64,000 nt of DNA from Rhododendron vialii. Lineage: Eukaryota; Streptophyta; Magnoliopsida; Ericales; Ericaceae. Of the stretch, positions 1-10,768 are shown piece after piece (position 1 is the stretch's first letter; every line of letters starts with the position of its first letter). Position numbers and translations under genes: made by a program. The stretch lies in assembly GCF_030253575.1 (NCBI RefSeq), contig NC_080564.1:4880501-4944500 (forward strand), written 5' to 3'. Under the pieces are notes generated by a model. It was not told the DNA's origin. It made no database searches and saw nothing but the letters and a program-made list of their open reading frames with translations.

Positions 1-1668
1 AAACTCGAAGTCAAATGCGTTCATATAAATTTGAATTTAAACACGTTTCATAAATTCGAACTCAAGATCTCAAAAGATACAAGACAACCGTACGTAGAGC
101 GATAGCGGGCGTTGAAACCAAACGTCACTTGATCGACTAGCCTCTAAAATTGACTTGGACTTGTACCTTAAATTTCTAGGAACCAGACCTGCATGCCAAA
201 TGATGCATATACTTCTTCACCAAATTTCACCTCCACAAGATACTAAAAATGTCCCTCGAACGGTCAAACCCAAAAAAAAAAAGACCAATCCCGTCTTGTG
301 GTGCACTCCCCGGTAGTGCACCCTGCAGGCAGATTCGGACCGTCCATCTCGATAATCAGTAGTTCAGATATGTTTGTTATTTTTACCGATTAGTTAATTA
401 TTACCGATAAAAGATTACAAAATCATTGATTACCGAAACGGACGGTTCAAATCTACCCTGCAGAGTACACAACAAGCGTGCCTAGCAGAATTCCCGGTTC
501 CCCAAACTACCACTCTTTTGGCATGGACAAGTTGATACCTCCAAAAGGGATTTAAACTTTATCTTCCATGTTCTCCACTAAATAAGTCAATGGGTTTATC
601 TTTCCATATGCTACAAGAGTGGCAGAAATAATAATGTAGTACTTATTTTATGGGTCTCGCTACCTACCCAACATCTTCTATGTCCTGTCCCAGATGAGAT
701 TTGTTTCTACTGATTTTTTTGGTTGGCCCATAAGATTTTAGAGCTCGGATTTATTAAAATAGGTTGAAAAGGAACGGGCCGGCTTCGGTTGAGAATTGAT
801 ATGGAAAAAATCTGGAAATTTCCCTACTGGTTAACCATAAATTCCCCGCCTTCTCGCTAGTCAAATGGTGATGAAACTTAGAATCACAGTTATCTGTTCC
901 AACGCGACAAAACAATTCAAGGTTGGAAGAGGTAACACACAAATGTTATCTGCGGAGGATATTTCGCAATTCTAACCGTGGCGAAGAGATTCTTGAGGAC
1001 TCTTAAACAGTCAGGGGCATAACATACAGTGGAATATTCACCCAAAAAGAATATACTGTAAAAGTGGAGGTATAACACACAGTGTAAATGTATTGTTCTA
1101 CTATTAAGGTTTAGACAACTTTTTGGAATTTTCAGAATGGAAAAACTCGCTTTACCTTCTCTATTTTAGCCAAAATTTGACGTAAAATGGTCCAAACAAC
1201 TTGGCAAAAAGCTACTAGCTAAAAGAGCTCCAACTATTTCTCAAAATGCCACAAAGCTTGAATTTTGACATCCAAACTACTCTGACAAAAGAAAAAACAG
1301 CCAAACTTCTTGGCTTTTTAGACTCAGTTCGCTTTCTTTACGAAAAAACCAAGAAGACATCCCAAGCATCAAAATGACAGCAAGTAATGAGATTGACAAC
1401 AAGAAGCTATCCGTTTGATACGATCCACACTGTTTGTTTTCAACGTTCCATGTTTGTGTTCTATGTGTCATAAATACATAATATGCAGTAATCAACCCTG
1501 CCAAAGCTAGCTCAAAAAACCAAAAATTGGTGTCATGTCTTACCACCAAGCCAGCTCCTAATTCACAGCCTCGCTTGCCTTCAAGCCCTCTTCTATCGTA
1601 CTAACTTGCCAAAGGAACAACCTTGTCGTAATCGTAACAAAACAAGCATGGATTTCATCACTATTGCT
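1..1668. other. Gene-free left edge with one small inverted-repeat element
   Basis: I see no coding region here. The stretch lies downstream of the minus-strand NAC gene and will include its 3' UTR next to 1669. The only structure seen is a short inverted-repeat element at about 317-468, listed separately. Short open frames on the minus strand at 754-942 and 1277-1549 have no recognisable product. Confidence 0.6.
317..468. mobile_element. MITE-like inverted repeat (about 150 bp)
   Basis: An arm at 317-352 (CCTGCAGGCAGATTCGGACC and on) pairs with an arm at 434-468 that reads back as GTACTCTGCAGGGTAGATTT and on. The arms match over roughly 35 bases with several mismatches. The AT-rich centre has no coding capacity. 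This fits a non-autonomous DNA transposon. No target duplication was identified, so the superfamily is unassigned. Confidence 0.5.
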
Positions 1669-4600
1669 CTAAATGTTATCTAACCAGTCAAGAATACTGT
1701 CTTGAGAGCCAAACTGCAAATCCTGCAAACAAAGAAGAGAAACTTGAGGATATTATCAGGTCAAATGTAGTAAACGATTTAGCAGTCGAAAGCCTGGGAA
1801 AAAAGCTTACTGGAAGGTTATCTGGTGCGGTATCCAGTTCTAGGTTTTCAAGATCAGCAACTCCACAACCTACATTACCATCTACCCCAGAAATATCATC
1901 TCGAGCAAAGGCATTGAAAGAACCATAATTTAGTGCAGGATCATCAAGACCAACACAGGAACCAAAAATCTCATCGCATAACAATGAGTCATCCGCATCA
2001 TTGCCTTCAACGGCTTGTGACTCGCCAGCCAACCAACATTGGGTGTCCACATCAGCCTTGAACTGAGGAGCAGCAGAGGAAGAAGGAAAAGAAGTTTCTC
2101 CGAAAAACACTGCTGGCTGTTCCTTTTGAAAAAAAAAAAGCAAAAAAGCAAATAAAGAATAAAGCATTTCAGATGCTACAAATGGACATAGGCAGACGAA
2201 ATATTAGGAACTGAACAAAATCATTAATTTGGAGTAATTTTTGGCAGAACTACACAAGGATATATTTTTTCGTCAAATCTTTATATTCAGTAATACCCGT
2301 AAAATTTTTAAAAAACTGCCATCATTCAACTTATGACATCTCCAGAGAGATCCCAAACAGAAATTTTACTGTTGCTTCTTTTTTGGGAGTGATTCCTGAT
2401 GGGGCGAGATGCTACATCAACTCCATTTCAAACATATTCTCTAAAAGATGGATGTCCAAATAAAAAATGATTATCAATGATATCTGGACACAGAACAATG
2501 CATTGCAACACAAACACAAGGCATTAAGACGAGAAATCATTTTAAACACAGGAAATAAGCCGTCTTTCTCAATTTTCAACACATCAATTGTCGACGCTGA
2601 TCTTTTTATGCATGGATGACTTAATGAACGAAATGTGAAGAAAGAGATAAGGTGGACTCTATCTGCTCTTTTGTAAGCATTTAAACAAGTACCAAATAAG
2701 GGTATAGAGGTCACTTCTACAAGTGTCCGAAACCTCATTTCTGGATTGAAAAAGTATCTCGAAGCGGATAGTGCGCAATGTGTCCGTGTTGCTCTTTCAG
2801 AAAGTTCACAGTTTTAGATTGGGAACAATGTTCCTGGCCGTGTTAATGATCTACTAGTGTAGCATTTACATGAGCAAAAACGATATCATGCAGTCGAGTT
2901 GCTACTAACCTGCGGTGCACAATCATCTGCGACATCATCATATAAAACAGATTTTTCCCGCCGAGGTGGATTAGGAGCATTTGTATTTGGAGTCCGGGGA
3001 CTTGTTTGAATTGTGCACTTACCAGACTCTTCAACAACTTGAGGACACTCATTGTTATCGCTTTGCTTCTGCTGCTGGTAAGATATTTTTGAAACAACAT
3101 AATGACCATCTATTTCATCTTCATCAGTCCCCAAATGATATTGGTGCATTACCCAGTTAGACTTTTCAGGCTTGGAACCCTTCTTTGAAATTGTGTAAAG
3201 AACCAAGATCTTCTTATAACCCTTCTTCACTCCATTTTCCATCACAAGCTTCGTCTTACCTGTCTTGTGCCAGCGGACATCCCCCTTTATCAAACTATGT
3301 TGATTATGAATCTTGCGGCGTTTCCGTTGACCGATAGCATATGCATTGGTAGTTCTGTGAAAGAAGTGGACACTACTTCCATCTTTCTTAGCACCTAAAA
3401 GAAAATCAAGTAATGGTTCAAAAAAATGCTTTGATACACTCGCTATTCCATACTGTCAAATCCCGTCATACATCTGTTTCACAACCAAAAGGTTATCCCA
3501 AAACAAAGAACATACGGCAATTGGTTCTTTTTAAGTTCAGCCCAAGGAAAATTCGCAATGTGAATCAAAAACTTTCTACGAGTGGCCAAACAAGGAGTTC
3601 AAGACCCCGGACTAGAATACAATGTTGTCACATTAAGTTTGTTAATTTCTTCATCTTCTTCATTACAATTCAGAGGGGATATTTCTGATCCAGGGCCATC
3701 TCCCACCCATTCAAAAAGCATATATTACCCATCTCCATTATACAAAGAGTTTGCAAAATCAGTGGCCTTCAAAAATCTTCAATGACAAAATTGTAGTTTT
3801 TCCATAGTCAGACTTAGAGGAGGCTACAATACCAAAACTACCTCATCTTTAAGACATTTACGGAAAAAAAACTTGTTTGGCTGATCTTTTCTTTTGTTGA
3901 TAACCAAATTTGTCTAACTCACTCTCAAGTACATTAACCAAACACTTGTGAAGACCATCATAAGAATTCACATAATAGCACATAATATAAGAATTCACAG
4001 TTATTTACCAGGAAGATTTTCTGGATGCGTGTAGCATATTCCTTCTTGTTTGTCAACCGTGGGGATGAACTCATCAATAAACATGTGTTGTTTTGAATTT
4101 CCCACGCTGCATTTTGCAGCTAAATGTTCCAAGATCTCTACATCAGAAGGATCAAACTTTACACCAGCAGGAAAACCTGGCCATTCATTAGACACCTGCA
4201 CAAGGAAAACATTATTGTAAACCCCATTTGATATGTTTATCACCTTGCTAAAAGGGAGCATAGCTTTACTAAAAAATGGTAAGTCAAAGTACTAAGTTTT
4301 ACATGTGATTCTAGCCTTCAAGTAGTACTAGGTGACGTATACACTATTGTTAGAAACATTTTAGTAGACTCAAGTTGGCTTAATAAGTGCCAAGAAGGAG
4401 GCAAATAACTACATGGAGAAGTTCCAGCTTACATCAGCATTATCAATGCGGCAATGACATCTAGGGCATTCACGATTTGCTCCGCAGTCTTTGATTTGAT
4501 TAGCAGGAGAAAGACTTGCATTTTTCACTTTCGTTGCGATTCCTCTGCCGTCAATAAGCCAGCTCCTGCATTGTCAATATCCAAAAACGTCCACAATTAT

Positions 4601-5805
4601 GAGAAAAAACCACCTTTAACCTAAAGAAGAATCCAATGAGTCACCAAGTAGATTGCCAGCATCATAATCAAATAACAAATGAACTTAATATTATTGTCTG
4701 CACATATAGCAGCAGCAGGGGAATCCCAAACTTGCATGGAAGGGGAAACAGAAACTAACATTAGCTTTGGAAGCTAGCAAATATTGCGATGAATTTTAGT
4801 CCTCTTTAAACCTCTTTAAACCTCTTTCCACCTATCCAATATGATGGCCATTGAAATTGTAGGATTTGACATTCGATGTTGCTCTAGAATAAATCCACTA
4901 CCTAATGATACGCAGAGATGGACAATCAACCACCACAAAAAACTGCAAACAATGGTGAACGGTGAACCATATGGTTCAATAATTGAAACATCAATGTTGT
5001 GCCAAAATCACGGCCCTCCATAGTGCAAAGGCAATGAGATTCTTGAAAGAAAAGAAAAACTCAAAACATGCAGCAACATTCTAAAACGCACTTCAATCCA
5101 GACATCACTAAAAGATTCAACCTTCATTTTAGATGTCAACAAATAGCAAATGTAGCATATGAGAGGGTGCTACTATGCAAGTAAATTGTTTCGCTCCAAC
5201 CGGGCCGATTCCTAACTACAAGCATTACTTCATTCTCCAGGATCATAAAATAAATTCTGGAAAACGGGAGCCCTCTAAGTGCCTATGAACCACCCAAAAA
5301 CAAGGTTAAAAGAACAAAGATTCGCCATTTGTAAGGTTGGATCAGCTACATCAACCAGTATTGGCTGTGGACCAATTCCCCTTTGTATTGGTATTTCCCC
5401 AAATACGTTACTTCTAAATAAAGAAAAGACCCATCGAGTATTCCTCTTACATGCAGTATCTCATACAAACAACGAACTAGCTCCAAAAACGGTTCCTAAC
5501 TCAATTTGTTGAGTCCTACATAGGTTTTTGGAAAGCGATTATTTGAAAGAATAAGCTAAAGATGTCGTTTTGACAGAAAACTGAGATGAGAGAGGGAATG
5601 CCGGATTAGGGAAAAAGTCATCTGATTGATTTGGGTTTAATAAGACTCTCGAATTAACACGAAACAATCAAAAATCAACAAGGTTTCGGTGCATAGGTGC
5701 CCTTAATCAGACCAAAAATAGAGGGAAAGAATCAATTTCTTGGATTGCACAACAAAAAAACAAAATCGAATATAAATAAACCAGACTTTTCCTTTACCTC
5801 GCCAT
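1669..5805 (-). CDS. SOG1-like NAC-domain transcription factor, 6 exons, 392 aa
   Basis: Exons on the minus strand are 5805-5798, 4565-4433, 4195-4009, 3394-2910, 2122-1811 and 1722-1669. All junctions are GT-AG and the phases join to 392 codons plus TAG. The start exon is only 8 nt (ATGGCGAG). The product begins [15 protein letters not shown]. It carries a Cys-rich segment CPRCHC, then NAC-type blocks [60 protein letters not shown] and [10 protein letters not shown]. This order is typical of SOG1 (SUPPRESSOR OF GAMMA RESPONSE 1), the plant DNA-damage regulator, and its paralogue SOG1-like. The acidic C-terminus has two SQ sites, S306 and S381 (FGSQDS). From memory, SOG1 is about 450 aa with a cluster of SQ sites phosphorylated by ATM/ATR, so a shorter SOG1-like paralogue is more likely. 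It should act in the nucleus binding DNA. The family call is strong; the orthologue call is inference. Confidence 0.88.
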
Positions 5806-5947
5806 ATCCTATTACAGATGCACCTCGATACAGAATACAATCACAAACAGGAAAAGAAATACAAATTAGCCAGTGATGAGAAGAAGAAGAGGAGGAGGGG
5901 AGGAGCTGGGTCGAGCGTGCCCTACACTTTTGTTCACTGGACTATAG

Positions 5948-5950
<3 letters not shown>

Positions 5951-5982
<32 letters not shown>
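5951..5982. repeat. (AG)n microsatellite
   Basis: About sixteen perfect AG units, followed by imperfect GA-rich DNA to about 6010. It lies about 150 bases upstream of the NAC gene start, where it reads as (CT)n on the coding strand. CT-rich tracts are common in plant 5' leaders and core promoters, so it may be part of the untranslated leader. Confidence 0.9.
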
Positions 5983-5987
<5 letters not shown>

Positions 5988-6370
5988 AAGAGGAGAGAGA
6001 CAGAAGAGGGCGGGAAAACTTAGCTGTGGAGGAGTTTTAAGAGGCTCGTATACACTTAACCTGAGGCTCGAAACGGAATCTCTTTCTTTTTTTAATAAAA
6101 CAAGGCAAGTGTCACGTACATGAGTAATTCGCAACGAGAGCTCGAGTGCGAGCGTTAAAAGTGTCTTTAAAAATCTTGCTAAACTGCTAAAATCTGCAAG
6201 TGTGAGGGTTGACAATGAAAGCATGGTATGAGGATAGAAAACGAGAACGCATACATTTTTAAGAATTAAGAAACAAAAATGGATCACCTCTGGTACATGT
6301 TTTAGACCAAAAGAAACTATCATGTCCGGAACCATTCATTTACTGCAATTAATGGTTTGGATGTATTTTT

Positions 6371-6412
6371 AAACTCTTATAGGTAAGAGTTAATTTTTAC
6401 CTATAAGAGTTT
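6371..6412. repeat. Perfect 16-bp hairpin
   Basis: AAACTCTTATAGGTAA at 6371-6386 is followed by a 10-base loop and its exact reverse complement at 6397-6412. There is no T-run typical of a bacterial terminator, and this is a plant locus. It is most likely the core of a small decayed MITE. Confidence 0.7.
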
Positions 6413-6546
6413 ATGAGAAGTTAAGTGATTTTCGCAATTCTTAAATTGTTAACCGCATTCTCAGGTTGTTAATTTTGGGGGTGTGGCTAACAATTTGGGG
6501 AGTGCAAAAACCACTCTCCTTTAAGAAAATCCAAATCATTGATTCT

Positions 6547-6680
6547 AGGGAAAATGATGGTCAATGACGTATTTTGATAATTAATACTTATTAAGGACAT
6601 TTTTAGCATTAACAAATGTTCTTAGCTTGTCCTTGACGGCTATTAATTATCAAAATACGTCATGGGCCATCATTTTCCCA
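6547..6680. mobile_element. MITE family A, copy 1 (134 bp)
   Basis: The left arm AGGGAAAATGATGGTCAATG and on pairs with the right arm ending GGGCCATCATTTTCCCA. The arms are about 45 bases and the centre reads GGACATTTTTAGCATTAACA and on. A second copy at 8740-8877 shares arms and centre, which supports a mobile family and not a chance palindrome. It is non-coding and non-autonomous. Confidence 0.8.
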
Positions 6681-7069
6681 TGATTCTACCAATGAACGGT
6701 CCAGATCAGGATCATCTCCTCCCATCCAAAACATCGTGCGGAGGAGATCCGGATCCGAAACAAAGGTTTTGGTGTGGGGCAGGGTTGACTGAACCTAGTT
6801 CCGAGCCTCGGGTACGGAGTACGGACGCGGAGCGAGTCTTTGGTTTGGGGTGGAGCACTAGAGACTAGAGAGATGAAAAGTACTAATGTTCCTCGAGAGT
6901 CGTGAGTGCCTTGGGCGCGAAGCTATAGAATAGAGGGGAATGGAAACGTTGTGGGACCCTTTCCTCGAAAATGACCGTTAAATCACCATTATCCACGTCC
7001 ACTCAACAGCTTACACGTGGTAACTTGTCAGGTGTAAAATCTACCGGAACGAGAGATGCTGCATACATT

Positions 7070-7430
7070 ACCATCCATCCACTACACCATCCACTATATT
7101 TTTTATGAGGCTTACTCCGGCTCCGAAAAAAATACATAAAAATATTCATAAATTTTAGAATAATATTTTATTGGACCTTGAAAAAAATCAGCTCCAAAGA
7201 ATATCGATAAGTATTATTTTTTGATTTATAGGGATAAAACCGTTTAACTGCACATTTTGGCTCCTACGAATCAAGAAATAATACTTACCGATATTTGTTG
7301 GAGCTCATTTTTTACAGAGCCTCATAATATATTATTTTAAAATTTATGAACATTTTTCTGTATTTTTTTGGAATCCAATGTGAGCCCTACAAAATATGTA
7401 GTGGATGGTATAATGGTTGGATGTAGTGTA
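7070..7430. mobile_element. MITE, long fold-back (about 360 bp)
   Basis: The left arm ACCATCCATCCACTACACCA and on pairs over about 150 bases with the right arm ending GGTTGGATGTAGTGT. Inner symmetric segments include ATTCATAAATTTTA against TAAAATTTATGAA and TAAGTATTATTT against AAATAATACTTA. There is no coding capacity. It is a fold-back DNA transposon of unassigned superfamily. Confidence 0.75.
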
Positions 7431-7615
7431 CCTAAACTTATTGCTACCAGAAATCCTATTGCTGATAGTAGTGTATTCGCCGAACACAGTCACGTGACTC
7501 CCATCTTAAGGGGTTGTTTCTCTAAATAAGTTACAGTATTAGGCTTTTTTTTTATTTAAGTTTATTTTGTATTTATTAATTTTTCTCTAATTTTTTTTGA
7601 AAATTATTGCTTTTT

Positions 7616-8462
7616 CATAGCAGCACCGTTCGGCACACCCATCACTCTAACAGATGCAAGGGCCCCCGGATTCAATGCTCTGCAATGCCAAAATGATGTC
7701 GTTTTCATTTAATTAGTATTTAAAATTTATATATAAAAATACATTATTAAAAAAATAAGTGCTTTAATTTTCAATCCATTTGAATCAGTGCGAAAATATT
7801 ATTTTTTTAATTATTTTATCCTAAAGGGTCATAATTAATTTTCGTCTCTAAGGCTTTCATAATTAACTATCTGCTCTTTATTTAGAATCCTATAAAGCAA
7901 AAACTTGGTTATGAAAGCTCTCGAGATAAAAATTAATTTTGATTCTTTAGGATAAAATGATACAAAAAGTAAGATTCTCGTACCGATTTAAACGGATTGA
8001 AAATTAGAGCACTTAATTTTTCTTAGACTATTTATATATTAAAAATATGGTTAGAAAATTAAGTTTTCAATTTTCAATCCATTTGAACCTAAGAAAAGAT
8101 CTTCTTTTTCTGATCATTTTATTCTAAATAATCATAATTAATCGTTGTATTTATGGCTCTCATAATCAAATTTCTGTTATACAGTGTCTTAAATAAAGAG
8201 TAGATACTCAATTATGAGAGTCCGAAAGATAAAAATTAATTATAACCTTTTAGAATAATATGATCAGAAAAATAATATCTTTGCACCGATTCAAACGGAT
8301 TAAAATTCAAACATTTAATTTTTTAATCATGTATTTTTATATATAAATCTTAAATAATTAAATGAAAACGGCATCGTTGCAGGGCATTGCATCTGGGGGC
8401 CCTTGCATCTGTTGGAACTTTAGAGTGATGGGTGTGCCAGACAGTGCCGTTTTGCATAGCTG
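7616..8462. mobile_element. Large fold-back element (about 850 bp)
   Basis: The left end CGGCACACCCATCACTCTAA and on, at 7630, is the reverse complement of the right end, ending TAGAGTGATGGGTGTGCC at 8438. The matching arms continue through AACAGATGCAAGGGCCCCC and AATTAAATGAAAACG-type blocks. The inside repeats a motif of the form CATAATTAATTTT...CTCTTTATTTAGAATCC in both orientations, so the whole element is nearly self-complementary. It is non-coding. Confidence 0.75.
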
Positions 8463-8506
8463 CAACCCTGTGGTGAGCTCCCTCACCACAGGCTTCCCGA
8501 GTCCTA

Positions 8507-9150
8507 ATTTATGTACCACAATTTTTTGATTTTAACCTTATTTAATTTTTTTTTGCGTTTGTTAGTTTTACGTTGAACTTTTATGTGATATGGGTTTGTC
8601 TCGACAACAAAAAATCAAAAAAGTAAAAAATTAGGAGTATGACTTTTAAACAAATATTTGGAAAGGGAAAATGATTTCCACACTCTCCTTTTAGCCATCT
8701 ACACTCTTTTTCTTTTTCTTTTATCCACATGAACTTTCTAGGGAAAATCACGGCCAATGACATGTTTTGATAATTAATACCCGCCAAGGACATTTTCAGT
8801 ATTAACAAATGTTCTTAGCTTGTCTTTGGTGGGTATTAATTACTCCGTATCAAAACACGTCCTAGACCGTCATTTTTGTAATTTTTTATATTGCCTTTGC
8901 ATGTGTGAAGAAGTGTATTGAATAAAGGGCAAAATAATAAATTCAAGTGGATTAAAAAAAAGTGTGGAAATCAATTCCCTTTAGAAAATACCAAAAAAAA
9001 AAAATCTATTTGAGCTATTATTTTGGATATTTTCCAAAATACTTATGTAAAAGTCATAATTTTTTAATTTTCTCGTACGTCGAAACAAACCTATATCACA
9101 TAAAAATTTGACATAAAACTAACAAACTCAAAACCAAAAAATTATGCTGC
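8507..9150. mobile_element. Inverted-repeat element split by nested MITEs
   Basis: The outer arms are 8507-8672 and 8985-9150. Examples are TTATGTGATATGGGTTTGTC near 8580 against AACAAACCTATATCACATAA near 9085, and AATTTTTTGATTTT against AAAACCAAAAAATT. Between them sits a second inverted repeat: CACACTCTCC and on at about 8679, and the complementary AGTGTGGAAA near 8960. Inside that lies MITE family A copy 2. Three insertions in series best explain the layout. Confidence 0.6.
8740..8877. mobile_element. MITE family A, copy 2 (138 bp), nested
   Basis: Ends read AGGGAAAATCACGGCCAATG and on, and GACCGTCATTTTT. The centre GTATTAACAAATGTTCTTAG is shared with copy 1 at 6547-6680. Roughly 80-85 percent of bases match copy 1 by eye, with a CTCCGTATC-type insertion in the right arm. 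Confidence 0.75.
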
Positions 9151-9225
9151 ATAAGTTAGTCACTAGTATAAACACCACCTTAATGAGGGATCGAGATCCT
9201 CTGCAGTCGCCTGCAAGACCATAGG

Positions 9226-9672
9226 TGTGACACCCCAAGAAGTCTATGGAAACTCGACCAGCTATTGTATAACTTGAGATTAATCTTTTGAGCCACATGA
9301 TTAGGCGAAAAGTTAGCAAGTCAGCTGGGTCGGGTGGTTATAGTTGGTATCAGAGCACAACCCTAATCTACACGGATTGGGCTACCTCTAAAATTTGGTA
9401 CAAACATACTGATTGTGTTGTACAGAGTTAAGCGTTACATCATGCCCACCAAGGGAAGGTTGCTGGGCCAATACAACAATGACGTTGCATAATAAGCAGG
9501 GGAGATTGTGACACCCCAATAATTCCAAAGAGTCCCACATTGGGACTTTGGAAATAGGAATAGTTATGCTTATGTATGGAAACTTGAACAGCTACTATAT
9601 GACTTGAGCTTAACCTTTTGAATTACGTGGTTAGACGAATGGTTAGCAGATCAACTAGGTCGAATCGTTACA
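9226..9672 (+). mobile_element. TRIM: miniature LTR retrotransposon, 447 bp
   Basis: The 5' LTR at 9226-9342 starts TGTGACACCCCAA. It is followed after two bases by the primer-binding site TGGTATCAGAGC (9345-9356), the standard initiator-tRNA-Met site of plant LTR elements. The internal part is about 150 bases with no coding capacity. A purine tract AAGCAGGGGAGA (9494-9505) precedes the 3' LTR at 9507-9672, which starts TGTGACACCCCAA and ends GTTACA. The LTRs share TATGGAAACT, AGCTA and GACTTGAG-type blocks. The 5' LTR lacks about 45 bases present in the 3' one. No clean 5-bp target duplication is visible, which suggests age. It would need enzymes from full-length elements. Confidence 0.8.
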
Positions 9673-10768
9673 GTAAGTTATGATCCTAAGCATGGGCTCG
9701 GCTAGTGTATATGAGCTTTTGGACATCCTTTCCTTGTAAGCCAATTTTCAAAGGTGAATTTTACGTTTATATCAAATGTATAGTATGAGCTTTTGTGGGC
9801 TATTTTCGAGCCCATTTGGATGTTTGAAATAGTTCAATTCTTAAAGTTCGTCTAGAATTAACAGGTAGGAGAGGTCCACGGTAGTGCCCAAAAAAAGAAT
9901 CAAATTAAACAGTCCAATCCACACAAAAGAGATCGGAGAGAATTCCAATTCTTTAACGAGATATATGTGTAAAAAAATAATTACAAACTTTATTTTCTAA
10001 TTCGTATATATAAATAAAAAAGATCTTCATCTAGCATATTTGGTTTTTAACAATGAATTGATTTGATAGCTTCGATATTTTTATTCATCCTATTGACGTA
10101 AAGCATCAAGAGGTACTTCATCCACCGATTTTACAGACGAATACTGAGATTATTATTATTATTAAAGTAAAAAATACTGAAATTATAAAAGTAAATATTC
10201 TTGTACTTTCATTGCTATTGCGCTGTTTATTCTAGTTTTTACTGATTTCCTATTTATCATTTGTGAATAGATTTGTCAAAATGATTTAAACTTGACAGTT
10301 ATGTACGAGAATTAATTTTAGAGGTGTGAATGGTATTGGCAAGTGAGATGTTTTGTGTTCACTTATAACTTATTGGATGACGATCAGCATGATTAAAAGA
10401 TCAAAATAAATTCTACTGTAGCAATCAACATGGCATACTCAATTCAAAGAAAAGTTAATTTCAGTGGCGAGCTACTGCTCGCACGAGAGTTGACAGCATC
10501 TGAGAAAGGTTTCCGAATTTCCCGAATCTTAAGTCTTCGTCACCGGTCCAACCCTTGGGTTAGCTCTCACCCAAGATTGGTCATTGGTTTACTCCATGCA
10601 TAGCACGGGGTTGCTTTGCTTCCCATGTCTTGTCTTCCAAATTCCAATTTGGTCATTGCAAACAGTGGTTGTGTAAATCACTACTGTTTCCATAGATTAA
10701 CCAACTGCCGCATCTCACACTTCCATTGCTATCCCTTTCCCACAAGCTTTTGCTCTGTACCCATTTGA

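Larger units (their letters stand above)
5806..10768. other. Gene-free 5-kb block dense in inverted-repeat transposons
   Basis: No coding region is supported here. The block separates the divergent NAC gene and PPR-DYW gene, so both promoters lie in it. Apart from the leader next to 5806 and the last 300 bases before 10769, most of 6.3-9.7 kb consists of fold-back or LTR-type elements, each listed separately. The stretch 9673-10768 has no recognised element and is ordinary AT-rich DNA grading into the PPR leader. Confidence 0.65.

Noticed and set aside
6371..6412. Hairpin as a terminator
   Set aside because: There is no gene end next to it and no T-run. In plant DNA rich in MITEs a small palindrome is more likely transposon debris.
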